Assembly: GCF_029633865.1 (NCBI RefSeq)
Contig: NC_079230.1
Location: 27,445,163-27,509,162 of the forward strand
Direction of reading: 5' to 3'
Length of the DNA stretch: 64,000 nt
Source of the DNA: Lampris incognitus
Lineage: Eukaryota > Chordata > Actinopteri > Lampriformes > Lampridae
The position numbers and the translations under genes are program-made. Below are positions 36,972 through 46,506 of the stretch, piece by piece. A model generated the notes under the pieces. The model did not search any database, was not told where the DNA came from, and saw only the letters and a program-made list of their open reading frames with translations. The stretch's first letter is position 1, and every line of letters starts with the position of its first letter.

Positions 36972-37330
36972 GTTGAATTAGTTCATCTGGATGCAACGTT
37001 TATTGACGGATACGTTTCATCACTCAGCTGACCTCCTCAGTCTAAACTGACTGCAGGTATCCCCACCCTTGTAAACAATACAGTACAATACAACTGCATC
37101 ACCACCGAAACCAACGACCAGTTTCATATGCAAATATGGGTGTGACCATTAATTCGAGCTTCACAGGCTGTGTTTACTATTCAAAGAGGACTAGGGAATG
37201 TCGCAATCACAGCATTATAAGATGGCGGCAGATGTACAACGACCGAAACCAGTGACCAGTTTCATATGCAAATATGGGTGTGACTATTAACTAGAGTTAC
37301 AATGGCCATGTGTACCCCAAAGGAATTGAA
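36972..37330 (-). repeat. Penelope-type arm repeat
   Basis: Starts GGTTGAATTAGTTCATCTGG and contains the complement of the hairpin-GAAACGTATCC motif (about 37010-37045) and CATATGCAAATATGGGTGTG twice. It ends at GAATTGAATCAAGTGCAACT, a sequence also found in the Penelope copies at 39.4 and 62.5 kb. Confidence 0.7.
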
Positions 37331-37356
37331 TCAAGTGCAACTGGACTTGGTATTGT

Positions 37357-38336
37357 CGCGGGTGCCGGTTGGGTCTTCGCTCTTCGTCGGCGACGACGTG
37401 CAGCAGGCTGTCTACGGCTCTGCGTCGGCCGAGAAGATATCCCGGGGAACGCTCTGACCTCCGGCGGTCGCTTCATGGAGAGGTCGGGGGCATCTGTGTC
37501 GTCCTCGGCCGGATTCCCAGGATGAGTGGGGGTACTTGCAGGAGAGCTGGTGCGGACAGGCGGTGTATGTGCATCCTCCACTGCGTCCTTATCTTCATCT
37601 TGGAACCCAAGTGGTGTGCGACGTGTAGGTTGTCTAGCAGGCCGTCCGGTGTCTATCCTGTGTTTGACTACATCGAACCGGCCCAGGTCTCCATCGGTTG
37701 CCGCAAAGATGGACTGGTACTTCAGGAGAAGAAGGAGAAATGCCTCTTGCTGTTCATCACTCAGGCCCTCACTTGCTGAAGTGAACAGTTCTCGAAGATG
37801 GAGAGGCAGGTCTAGCACACTCGCTGGCTTCAGACATCATATCTGCTGCGAGAGCTCAGGAGCCGGTGGTGGGGTTTTGGAGAAGAGATCAGGGGGCTCC
37901 TCCATGGCTTCGACGAGGATTCCAAGGCAGGTGCCTCCCGGAAGGTTCGTGGTGGAAGGAGACAGGTTGCAGATTCTTATAGGCACCCTTTCCTCCATGT
38001 CTACGACGACGCTGCCTGAGGACACGCCGTCCGCCAGTCCAGCTGGCTCCAGGACTGCTGTCACTCCAGGTTTGGGATCCTCCACCACACCCCATACGTC
38101 ACATTCACTTTCCGGAGGAAGGGTTGATGGGTTCAAAAGAAGCACTCTGGAGACGGCATAGTTCTCCACTGACCTCCCAGCGATGAAGCTTGAACACCTT
38201 GATGAACACCTTGCCTTCGCCAGTGTTAGCGTTCCGAAGCTAGCTAGCTAACGTCAGCTGTTAGCACAAACGGCTAGGCTGCTGGACTGTTCCGAGACTT
38301 CTTCTGACAGACACAATCCCGTTTCCTGACACCATT
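37357..38336 (-). mobile_element. Ty3/Gypsy-type retrotransposon, deleted internal region
   Basis: Minus-strand frames 37837-38169 and 37297-37818 match the segment between protease and reverse transcriptase of Ty3/Gypsy pol: SRVLLLNPSTLPPESECDVW, then KYQSIFAATDGDLGRFDVVK and HRIDTGRPARQPTRRTP. Gag, the protease core and the reverse-transcriptase core are missing. Immediately beside the LTR (38318-38336), the minus strand reads TGGTGTCAGGAAACGGGA, a plausible primer-binding site. Confidence 0.7.
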
Positions 38337-38855
38337 TGTCGCGGCTGATATTTACACCTCAGTGTTGACGAGCGGTGTGGGCGAATACACGATGCCGCGA
38401 AAGACCGGGTGGCCGTTAGCCACTGTTAGCTAGCAATAGCGGCTAGCGACCGCGCTATGCTAACCTGCTGTCCTGACGCTCGCAGTGGCGCCCCCAAGGG
38501 GTGGCCAGATACTATCCCTGCCCCCCCCCCGCTGGCCCCCCCAGCCATGAGTCGAATATGCAGAATATGCTTCTGATTATGCATAATATGTTTCTATCTG
38601 ATATCTTACATTAGGTGCTGTTCATTTAAATCAATAATGTATATTTTTCTTAACTCTCATATTGGACAGTTTTCAACTAGCCTATACAGTACACTACAAC
38701 AGCAGCATAGAATTCCCGAAATTCAGTCATGGCTTTTGGTTTTGGTGTGCCACCCCATGATTTTCAGTGGCCCCATTTGCCCCCCCCATATGAAAAATTT
38801 CTGGGGGCGCCACTGGACGCTCGGTAGCGTAACGTTAACTTTATGTTTGTAGACA
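38337..38855 (-). mobile_element. Long terminal repeat of the Gypsy-type element, carrying a hAT insertion
   Basis: On the minus strand the segment starts TGTCTACAAACATAAAG and ends CCGCGACA, with TGTC/GACA termini. It abuts the primer-binding-like TGGTGTCAG. A 333-bp hAT element (38483-38815) interrupts it. The second LTR was not found, so the extent is an inference. Confidence 0.55.
38483..38815. mobile_element. hAT miniature element, copy 1
   Basis: Ends CAGTGGCGCCCCCAAGG and TTTCTGGGGGCGCCACTG. Flanked by GACGCTCG on both sides (38475-38482, 38816-38823). The same element, inverted, lies at 40435. The interior is AT-rich with GCATAATATG-type palindromes. Confidence 0.92.
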
Positions 38856-38862
38856 CAAACGG

Positions 38863-39470
38863 ATGGCCCAACACAGAAGGCCAAACTCCTCAGGGCAAGA
38901 CTCAGCAGTTTATCTACACCTAAAGGAGAAGACACACTCCTTCGAGGACAGCAACGTACACATTTTGGACAGAGAAGATAGATGGTTTGAAAGAGGGGTG
39001 AAGGAAGCCATCTATGTGAAACTAGAAAAACCATCACTCAACAGAGGAGGAGGAGGGAGGTCTGCGACACCACCTATCTCCCACTTACAATGCCGTCCTT
39101 TCTTCTCTACCCAGGAGACTCAAGAAGCCTAACCTCCAAGAACAACAGTCGCTCACTAACGGCTCCAACGACTCATGACCACTGAATGGAGCACTAACGA
39201 AGTCGAAACTAACACCCCCAACGACTGTCGCTGCTAAACATCGGATCACAAAGAGCCATGGACATCATTAGCTGTGATAACAACCCCAAAGAGGATAAAT
39301 ATCTGAGTTTCATCACCAGCCAGTCAGACTACCTTGGTCTAGTCAGAAAGGCACGAACTGATGAAGCCTCTTGAACGAGAGGCGAAACGTCTTCACGGAT
39401 ACATACCAAGTCCAGTTGCACTCGATTCAATTCCTTTGGATAACCATGACCTGGATGAATGAGAACATTC
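38863..39470 (+). mobile_element. Penelope-like element, 3' end with GIY-YIG nuclease remnant
   Basis: The frame 38863-39132 contains THSFEDSNVHILDREDRWFE and RGVKEAIYVKLEKPSLNRGG, the C-terminal part of the GIY-YIG endonuclease fused to Penelope-type reverse transcriptases. Non-coding sequence follows, with a hammerhead-like motif at 39355-39394 and an end at GTCCAGTTGCACTCGATTCA. A second copy lies inverted at 62.5-63.0 kb. Confidence 0.75.
39355..39394 (+). ncRNA. Hammerhead-ribozyme-like motif in Penelope-like element
   Basis: Order of parts: GAA (39355-39357), CTGATGA (39358-39364), one extra A, a perfect 6-bp hairpin GCCTCT/AGAGGC with a 6-nt loop (39366-39383), GAAA (39384-39387), C, GTC (39389-39391), TTC (39392-39394). 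This matches the hammerhead core CUGANGA-helix II-GAAA-NUH with a 3-bp helix I (GAA/TTC). Departures: one extra base before helix II, and helix III reduced to ACGU with no loop, which could only form between two copies. Activity is unproven. Confidence 0.45.
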
Positions 39471-39474
39471 CCAG

Positions 39475-39945
39475 ACACCACTATCGAGGATGTGCACATC
39501 CTCACCCCTGAAAGAGTGGCCACTGGCCTGTAGATGGGTGTAGACTGCGGAGTCCTGGCCTGAGGCGTTAGCTCTCCTGTGTTGTGCCAGCGTTTTTTGG
39601 TTTCCCCAGGCAATCCTCCCGGAACTTAACAGTGTACACTATATCGCTCTGTTTGTGCCAGAGGACCCGATCCTTGGGGTGGACCAAATTCTGGCGCAGC
39701 GTGTTCTGGGGTTTGATAGACAAGCTACAGCTGTCGCCATCTTACAATGCTGTGATTGCAAACATTCCCAAATCCTCTATGAACAGTAGTTAATGGTCAC
39801 GCCTATTTGCATGTTCATAAGGGCGGGGATACCTGCAGCCAGCTGAGGCTGGAGAGGTCACTGAGATGAGTGACGAAACGTTTCTCTCCATAAAGATGAA
39901 CTGAGTCAACTGTCTTTCTTACATTTTCCTAGCTGGATTATTGAG
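39475..39945. mobile_element. Penelope-type fragments in opposite orientations
   Basis: 39475-39715, read on the minus strand, gives the start of a GIY-YIG domain (NLVHPKDRVLWHKQSDIVYT-like in one frame, with stops). 39716-39945, on the plus strand, is an arm repeat (CATCTTACAATGCTGTGATT, GGTCACTGAGATGAGTGACG then AAACGTTTCTC). Confidence 0.6.
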
Positions 39946-40253
39946 CATGCATTAAAAACAAGATGAAGGTTGTTTGTTTTTTTTAAATAACAACCCCTTG
40001 AATGATAAAGTGAAAATACAAAGATAAAAAGGGTAACGATTTAAAAAAAAACCCACACAATAATCAGACGCGTATAAACACTCGTGTGCGTTCGCGCATG
40101 CGCACAAACAGCGGACTTCGCCTCGGGGCGCGCTGTGTCCAAATAATCAGCCGTGCTGAGGGTGAAGTCCACCTGAGTCAAACACCAGCAGGGGTAGTCC
40201 AGTTTAAACGTGTTAAGCGTTAACACAAACCAGTGACACACACGCAACAAAAC

Positions 40254-40283
40254 AGAACAAAACAAAACAAAACAAAACAACGA
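40254..40283 (+). repeat. (AAAAC)n microsatellite
   Basis: Five to six AAAAC/AAAAC-like units about 40 bp upstream of the CIDEB start codon. Confidence 0.85.
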
Positions 40284-40322
40284 AAAGCGAAGCTGACAAA
40301 AGAGAGCCAGTCACTGGGACAA

Positions 40323-43300
40323 ATGGACACCACAGCTTCAATGTTCAAGTAAGTGGATGTCCTTCGTTACAGACTCTGTTGATCTTCTCCGATAATTCTT
40401 GTTTTTGACAGCGACACAGTCAGCGCACTGTGTTCAGTGGCGCCCCCAGAACTTTTTCATAGGGGGGGGGGGGGCAAATGGGGCCACTGAAAATCTTGGG
40501 GTGGCACACCAAAACCAAAAGCCATGACTGAATTTCGGGAATTCTATGCTGCTACTGTGGTAGTGTACTGTATAGCCTAGTGGAAAACTGTCAATATGAG
40601 AGTTAAGAAAAATATACATTATTGATTTAAATGAACAGCACCTAATGTCAAATATCAGATAGAAGCATATTATGCATAATCAGAAGCATATTCTGCATAT
40701 GCGACTCGTGGCTGGGGGGGGCCAGCGGGGGGGGGGGGCTGGGATAGTATCAGGGTGGCCGTGGCCACACCTGGCCACCCCTTGGGGGCGCCACTGACTG
40801 TGTTGGCTGATCATCAAATGAAACAGGCAGAATGAGGTGAAAACACAACTGAACATGTCGTGTGTTGGCGGGTTTTCCTTGATCCTTTCGCTAATTCATA
40901 GGTAATTAAGTAATTAAGAGCCCGGGGATATACGCGTCTCAAATGACAACCAAGTCATACTTGAACAGTGGTTCTACTGCGGCGAATTGTTTACAAAAGT
41001 GAAAAATGGAAAACATGAGATTTAAAAAAAAAACACACTTATAGGGTAAGTAAAATTAATGAAACCAAAACTGATATGGCATGGGGGTATTCTGGGGGTA
41101 TTCTGGGGGTATTCTGGGGTGTAGTGTGGAAACACAAGTAACGAAGTCTCAATGGACGATGATGAAGGGCCTGCTGACGTGCCCTGTGTTGACCTACATT
41201 GTCTTTACCTGGCAAAGTCGAGACACGGAAGAATTGTGCCGTTTCTTCGTCTTTCCCTCACACGCACACCCATGCCTCAGTAATACGTATTGCACAACAG
41301 ATCAGTGTTGTATGACGTAACAACAGGCCTACGTATCCTCTGATAGCTGCGTTATCTGCCCGTTATCTACCAGCAGCCATGGATGACTGACGCTAAGCTG
41401 GGTGTGGGCTTGGCTAGTACTTGGATGGGAGACGTCCTGGGAAAACTGAGTTGCTGCCGGAAGTGGTGTTGGTGGGCCAGTAGGGGGCAGTCTTCCCTCT
41501 GGTCTGAATAAAATAAATCCCAACACATTTGCCTATACCTATCAGCAGCCTACCTGGGTGTTAAGTGAGAAGTGTTCCCTGTAGGACCGTGCCTTTTGTC
41601 TAGTTAAACGAGTGTTTACAGCTTCATTTCTCTTGTGTTTACTGGGCCTGTCAGCAGGGTGTCTCTACAGCGGCGTGTCATCAGCTCATACAGTCGATGC
41701 TAACGTTAACTCGTCTGTTTTGGCCCTCCTCAGGTCGGTAACCAGACGGGTGTGGTCGCCGGCGCAGAGGCCATTCAGGGTTTGTTCTCACAACAGGGAG
41801 AGCAGAAAGGGCATCACAGCAGGAAGCCTGGAGGAGCTGAGAGACAGGGTAAGGAGCGAGACCGAGAGAGAGAGAGATGACCACAAAGATAGAAATAAAC
41901 AGAGAAAGCAGGAAAATTGACCCCCAGTCAACCCGTGAGCCTCGACAGAAGGCTCGTCCTCATTCCAAATCAGAAGAATCTGCATATACTGTAATCACAG
42001 GAAGTTGAACCAGTTCATCTGGACACAACGTATATTGACAGATACGTGTCATCACTCATCTAAGTGACCTCTTCGGTCTAAACTGACTGCAGGTTATCCC
42101 CACCCTCATAGACAATACAGTAGCCCCCCCTCCCGGTTCAGGGATTGTCGTTCCCTCTTCACATAGATGGGATAAGAGTACATCTGTCGCCATCTCACAA
42201 TGCTGTGACTGCAAACATCTCCAAATCCTCTGTCAACAGTACACATGGCCATGGAAACTCTAGTTAATGGTCACACATATTTGCATATGAAACCAGTCAT
42301 TGGTTTGGGTCGTTATGCCACTGTACTGTTTATGAGGGTGGGGATACCTGCAGTCAGTTGAGACTGAAGAGGTCACTTAGACGAGTGAAGAAACGTATCT
42401 GTCAATAAACGCTGTGTCCAGATGAACTGATTCAACCTTCTTTCTTTCTTACCTGGATTACTGAAGCCTGCATCCAGACAATAGGACGGGGTCAATGCAT
42501 CAGACAATAGGACGGGGTCAATGCATCAAGACAGTAGGATGGGTTCATTGCATCAAGACAATAGGACGGGGTCAATGCATCAGACAATAGGACGGGGTCA
42601 ATGCATCAAGACAGTAGGATGGGTTCATTGCATCAAGACAATAGGACAGGTTCAATGCATCAAGACAATAGGACGGGTTCAATGCATCAAGACAGTAGGA
42701 CAGGTTCAATGCATCAAGACAGTAGGACAGGTTCAATGCATCAAGACAGTAGGACAGGTTCAATGCATCAAGACAGTAGGACGGGTTCAATGCATCAAGA
42801 CAGTAGGACAGGTTCAATGCATCAAGACAATAGGACGGGTTCAATGCATCAAGACAGTAGGACAGGTTCAATGCATCAAGACAATAGGACGGGTTCAATG
42901 CATCAAGACAGTAGGACAGGTTCAATGCATCAAGACAATAGGACGGGTTCAATGCATCAAGACAGTAGGACAGGTTGAAGGCATCAAGACAATAGGACAG
43001 GTTCAATGCAGAGAACAAATTCGTTGTCACAATATAATTAATTGTAAGAATACGATGACAAAACAGAGTGGCTTCATTTCTTTCTTCTTATATCCTCTTC
43101 ACTGTATATTGCGGTTGTTGCATATCTCTTCCTAAGTTTACTATTTTACGTCTAATTTTCTTCTTTTAGTACTGCCTTCGTTTTACGTGTGTGCTTTTTA
43201 TTTAATGTAAAGTACATTGCACTTTAATGTATGCAATGTGCTACATGGAGGAAGTTTGATTCTGTCCAAAGGTGCACGATGTATCGGTCATCTTATCGTA

Positions 43301-46011
43301 TTGGACGATAATTGCTTAAGATTTTGTTATTGGTATTGGGGCAAATATCAAAATGATGCCCAATGTGCTGCATGAATGAGAGGGAGGACAGCGGAATGGT
43401 GAGGATGCAAGGAGTGGAGGTGACGAAGGCGTATGAGTTTTAATACTTGGGGTCAACTGTCCAAAGTAACGGGGAGTGCAGGAGAGAGGTGAAGAAGAGA
43501 GTGCAGGCAGGGTGGAGTGGGTGGAGAAGAGTGTCAGGAGTGATTTGCGACAGAAGGGTACCAGCAAGAGTGAAAGGGAAGGTTTACAAGGTGGTTGTGA
43601 GACCAGCTATGTTATATGGTCTGGAGACAGTGGCCCTGATGAAAAGACAGGAGGTGGAGCTGGAGGAGGCAGAGATGAAGATGATAAGATTTTCATTGGG
43701 GGTGACGAAGAAAGACAGGATTAGGAAGGAGTATATTAGAAAGTATATTGTGTATATTGTATTGCTGTAAAGCCCACTGAGGCAAATTTGTAATTTGTGA
43801 TATTAGGCCATACAAATAAAATTGACTTGAAATTGACTTGAGGGACAGTTCAGGTTGGACGGTTTGGAGACAAAGCAAGAGAGGCAAGATTGAGATGGCT
43901 GGGACACGTGTGGAGGAGAGATGCTGGGTGTATTGGGAGAAGGATGCTGAATATGGAGCTGCCAGGGAAGAGGAGAAGAGGAAGGCCAAAGAGGAGGTTT
44001 ATGGATGTGGTGAGGGAGGACATGCAGGGTGGCTGGTGTGACAGAGGAAGATGCAGAGGACAGGAAGAGATGGAAACGGATGATCCGCTGTGGCGACCCC
44101 TACTGGGAGCATCTGAAAGTAGTAGTAGTGGTGTTGCACAGACATGATGACACATCAATTACACGCCATTATGTGATGAAAAGACAGGTGGTGCTCAAAC
44201 CTACACTAAAAACAGCGCATTTTGATATTCACAGCAAACAGACGTAAGAGACAGGAAGTTTGAAAACTTCTGCCAAAATAAACATCACGTTTTCTCCGTT
44301 TAAATCATAGTAGTCGGTGTTCATCGGGTCGTAATAAAGGCAGAAATAAAGCAGTGTTGTCTACAGACGTCTGCATCCGCACCAAGAATCACACTTACAG
44401 CATAATACAATCACAATAATAGTAATGACATAGATAAACTACACTAATAGAAACTACGTCACATGGTTGTATTGCAATGACATGTAAAATATCGGTGTAT
44501 CGGCCGAGGTGACCACGGTAATCATCGGTTATCGGCAATCATTTCAATATCCTGCATCCTTAATTGTGGTGACTGTCATTGTGGTGTGTGGTGTAGATGT
44601 GCCAGGCCTTGCTGCTGTCGCTGTCTGCGGCGTCCGTGGCCGTGGTGTGTGAGGAGGACGGTACCGAGGTCGACTCTGAAGACTTCCTGATGACGCTGCC
44701 CGACAACACGGTGCTCATGGCGCTGACGCCCGGACAGACATGGAGGCCACAGCCGGTACGCTGCACCACCGCAGGGGGAGTAAGTCCGCCTAGCGTGGCC
44801 CGGGCTCTGCATTTGTCTTGTTGTCCCTCGCTAGACATCGTGAAAATCACGGTCACAATGGGGTATTATCAGCCGAGTCGGGTTACCTATACGAATAATC
44901 GTGAGTGCGGTCCTTCTCACGAAACTTAAGCAATCACCTGACTTTATAAAAGTACATTCTACTGATGAAATGTGGACACATGTCCGTCGTCTTTGTTTCC
45001 CAGTCTTAAAAGTTTGAGTCCAGGTGTTTTGTCTCTGCCTCCCCCCCAGGGTGCCGTCATTACCAAATATCCAGAAAACAATCCCCGCACCGGAAAAGAC
45101 ATCGCCCGTGTGACCTTTGACCTTTACAGGTTGAACCCCAAGGATATCTTTGGCTCCTTGAACGTAAAGGCCACCTTCCAGGGTCTGTACTCGGTCAGTG
45201 CTGACTTCCAGTGTCTGGGCCCCAAGAAAGTCCTCAGGTAAACCCAGTTACAGGGGGCGAGCCCGGTATGAACAGACAGTAGAGACACAGCGGAAACAAA
45301 TCAAACGAGTTCCCTGTCCGGGTGTTGAGCTCGTTTACTTACACCATTTACAACGTATGCATGTGTAAGGACCACGGATGACCAGACTCGCTAGCCTTTG
45401 GCTATACGACTGGTAACGTAGTCCCCCGTGGTGCGGGAGATCTGGGTTCGCGTTCCGACTGTGGCGGTTCCCGGCTGCTGGCTGAGTTCACTACATTGGT
45501 GTCAGAAGTGGGATGGTGAGACCGTGAGGCCATCGGAAGCGGTGGCGCCCAGAGGCGTGAGGGAGCCGATATGCTGAAGCGCGGGGACGCGCTTCCTGAA
45601 GGAGGGGGGTAGCGTGACGATCACGAATGACTAGAACCGCTAGCCCGTTGGCTAACGGGTCAGACACTTTAGCCGACTGGTTAATGCAGTTGCCCGTGGC
45701 GCGGGCGACCCGCGTTTGCATCCCGGCTGCGGCGGTTCCCAGCTGCCCCCTGAATTCGCTACACATGCATTAATGACACCCTGCTAGCAGATGGTGGGCT
45801 TTGACTTTACTATAGTCTTTGGTGGGTGGTGGCAGGACATTGACGGCATTGTCTGTTTCTCCTCACTTTCAGGGAGGCCCTACGCGTCACCTCTGCTATT
45901 CTGCAGGCCGCCGGACACTTGCTCATCACCTCCGCTTCCATGATCCGCCGCGTCATCGAAGGCATGGAGCTGTGGCAGCCGCAGAGAGAGTACACCGCCA
46001 ACTGGAACTGA
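40323..46011 (+). CDS. cideb: Cell death-inducing DFFA-like effector b
   Basis: CIDE proteins sit on lipid droplets and the ER; CIDEB in mammalian liver promotes VLDL lipidation and droplet fusion. Coding exons: 40323-40348, 41734-41848, 44597-44755, 45050-45237 and 45873-46011. These give 627 nt and 208 residues (human 219), with all phases consistent. CIDE-N (about 10-98): RRVWSPAQRPFRVCSHNRES, CEEDGTEVDSEDFLMTLPDN, LTPGQTW. CIDE-C (about 112-205): GKDIARVTFDLYRLNPKDIF, GSLNVKATFQGLYSVSADFQ, LGPKKVLREAL, then a hydrophobic helix ILQAAGHLLITSASMI, the likely membrane/droplet segment. The start MDTTASMFK is chosen because exon 1 ends in phase 2 at a GTAAGT donor and joins exon 2 in frame. Introns hold a hAT element, a 5S-like repeat, a minisatellite, an RTE LINE and a TRIM-like retroelement. 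CIDEA or CIDEC are less likely given the synteny with TINF2 and GMPR2. Confidence 0.9.
40435..40796. mobile_element. hAT miniature element, copy 2, in CIDEB intron 1
   Basis: Inverted copy of the element at 38483. Ends CAGTGGCGCCCCCAGAA and TTGGGGGCGCCACTG, with flanks ACTGTGTT on both sides (40427-40434, 40797-40804). It starts 87 bp after CIDEB exon 1. Confidence 0.92.
41385..41500 (+). repeat. 5S-rRNA-related repeat fragment
   Basis: GGCTTGGCTAGTACTTGGAT followed by GGGAGACGTCCTGGGAA matches the 3' half (internal control region side) of 5S rRNA, then a unique tail (GTAGGGGGCAGTCTTCCCTC). It is probably the head of a 5S-derived SINE. It is not a functional 5S gene, because the 5' half is missing. 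CIDEB intron 1. Confidence 0.65.
42000..42450. repeat. Palindromic Penelope-type element in CIDEB intron 2
   Basis: The left arm (about 42004-42122) and right arm (about 42325-42446) are inverted copies of one another over about 120 bp: GTTCATCTGGACACAACG at the left, and its complement-like TGTGTCCAGATGAACTGATT at the right. The right arm carries CTGAAGA (42364-42370), a TCACT/AGTGA hairpin, GAAAC and GTA (42395-42397). Confidence 0.7.
42475..43008 (+). repeat. Minisatellite, 27-bp unit, about 19 copies
   Basis: Units of GACAATAGGACGGGTTCAAT followed by GCATCAA, alternating between AGACAGTAGGACAGG and AGACAATAGGACGGG variants. The first few units are slightly longer or shorter. Because 27 is a multiple of three, long frames stay open on both strands (204 and 152 codons). 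They are repeat artefacts, not genes. In CIDEB intron 2. Confidence 0.95.
43375..44125 (+). mobile_element. RTE-type LINE 3' part, split by an L2 fragment
   Basis: Translations 43447-43770 (REVKKRVQAGWSGWRRVSGV, KVYKVVVRPAMLYGLETVAL) and 43890-44147 (RMLNMELPGKRRRGRPKRRF) are the same protein as at 50.0-51.4 kb. The join is broken at 43757-43845 by an L2 3' end. The tail is a short AGTAGTAGTAG run. CIDEB intron 2. Confidence 0.85.
43757..43845 (+). mobile_element. L2 3' terminus nested in the RTE LINE
   Basis: TTGTAATTTGTGATATTAGG and CCATACAAATAAAATTGACT match the last 90 bp of the L2 at 29240. It interrupts the RTE at GAGTATATTAGA / GGGACAG, which is continuous in the 50-kb and 1-kb copies. 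Confidence 0.8.
44130..44590. other. CIDEB intron 2 end, no element recognised
   Basis: No exon or known repeat that I can support before the acceptor at 44595-44596. Confidence 0.5.
45364..45763 (+). mobile_element. Miniature LTR retroelement (TRIM-like) with tRNA-like LTRs
   Basis: A 400-bp unit in CIDEB intron 4. LTR1 is 45364-45495 (TGTAAGG...CTACA) and LTR2 about 45609-45763 (ends CGCTACA). They share blocks such as CGACTGGT-AA-G-AGT, CCCGTGG-GCGGG and GGCGGTTCCC-GCTGC. LTR1 is followed at once by TTGGTGTCAGAAGTGGGAT, a primer-binding-site-like sequence. LTR2 is preceded by the purine run GAAGGAGGGGGG. CATG flanks the unit on both sides (45360-45363, 45764-45767). Nothing coding lies between. 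Each LTR has box-A-like (ACTGGTTAATGCAG) and box-B-like (GGGTTCGCGTTCC) sequences, so the LTRs look tRNA-like. It could alternatively be two related SINE-like units. Confidence 0.6.
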
Positions 46012-46506
46012 GAAAGCGTGGAGAGACCTACACAGTACGGAAACAAGCGTTCAAAAGGGCAACACAGGAACACCCGGCGGACTGATGTCACTCTTCGCCT
46101 GTCTGTAAATAGCATGTAAATAGCTGGTTGGCTTTGCCCCCGCCCCCCTAACTGAGACGCTGGATGTCCACCTTGTCATGATTAATCCCTCTAACGGGGC
46201 TCCAGTGTCTTCGTCGTTGATCTGTCATGAAGCTCCTGCAGTGCTGGAGGTTAACTTTATCCTCGTGCTCTTACATTCAATTCTGTTGTGCGCTAAAAAA
46301 AAATACAAATTTCACAGAGCAGTAATTGAGATAGAACTAGCCAGGTGTATTGTTATATGCGTAGTGATCGTATGACTCTGTGATATGCCAATATACCATC
46401 GTGTCCAATCGTGTGCCATAGAGCTGCATGTGTACGTAGGTTTTCATTCCAACACATTACACCATCTGATGTCACTGATTTGTCCTCCATGTCTGGTTGA
46501 ATGTGT

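Noticed and set aside
37297-37818. Host protein with proline/arginine-rich C-terminus
   Set aside because: The N-terminal part matches the Ty3/Gypsy protease-RT linker, and the frame adjoins an LTR and a PBS-like sequence.
41410-41460. 5S rRNA gene
   Set aside because: Only the 3' half is present and it is followed by unrelated sequence.
42475-43008. CRISPR-like regular repeat array
   Set aside because: Units are head-to-tail with no unique spacers, and the host is a vertebrate; it is a minisatellite.
42521-43135. Long open frames on both strands (204 and 152 codons)
   Set aside because: Produced by the 27-bp tandem repeat, whose length is a multiple of three.
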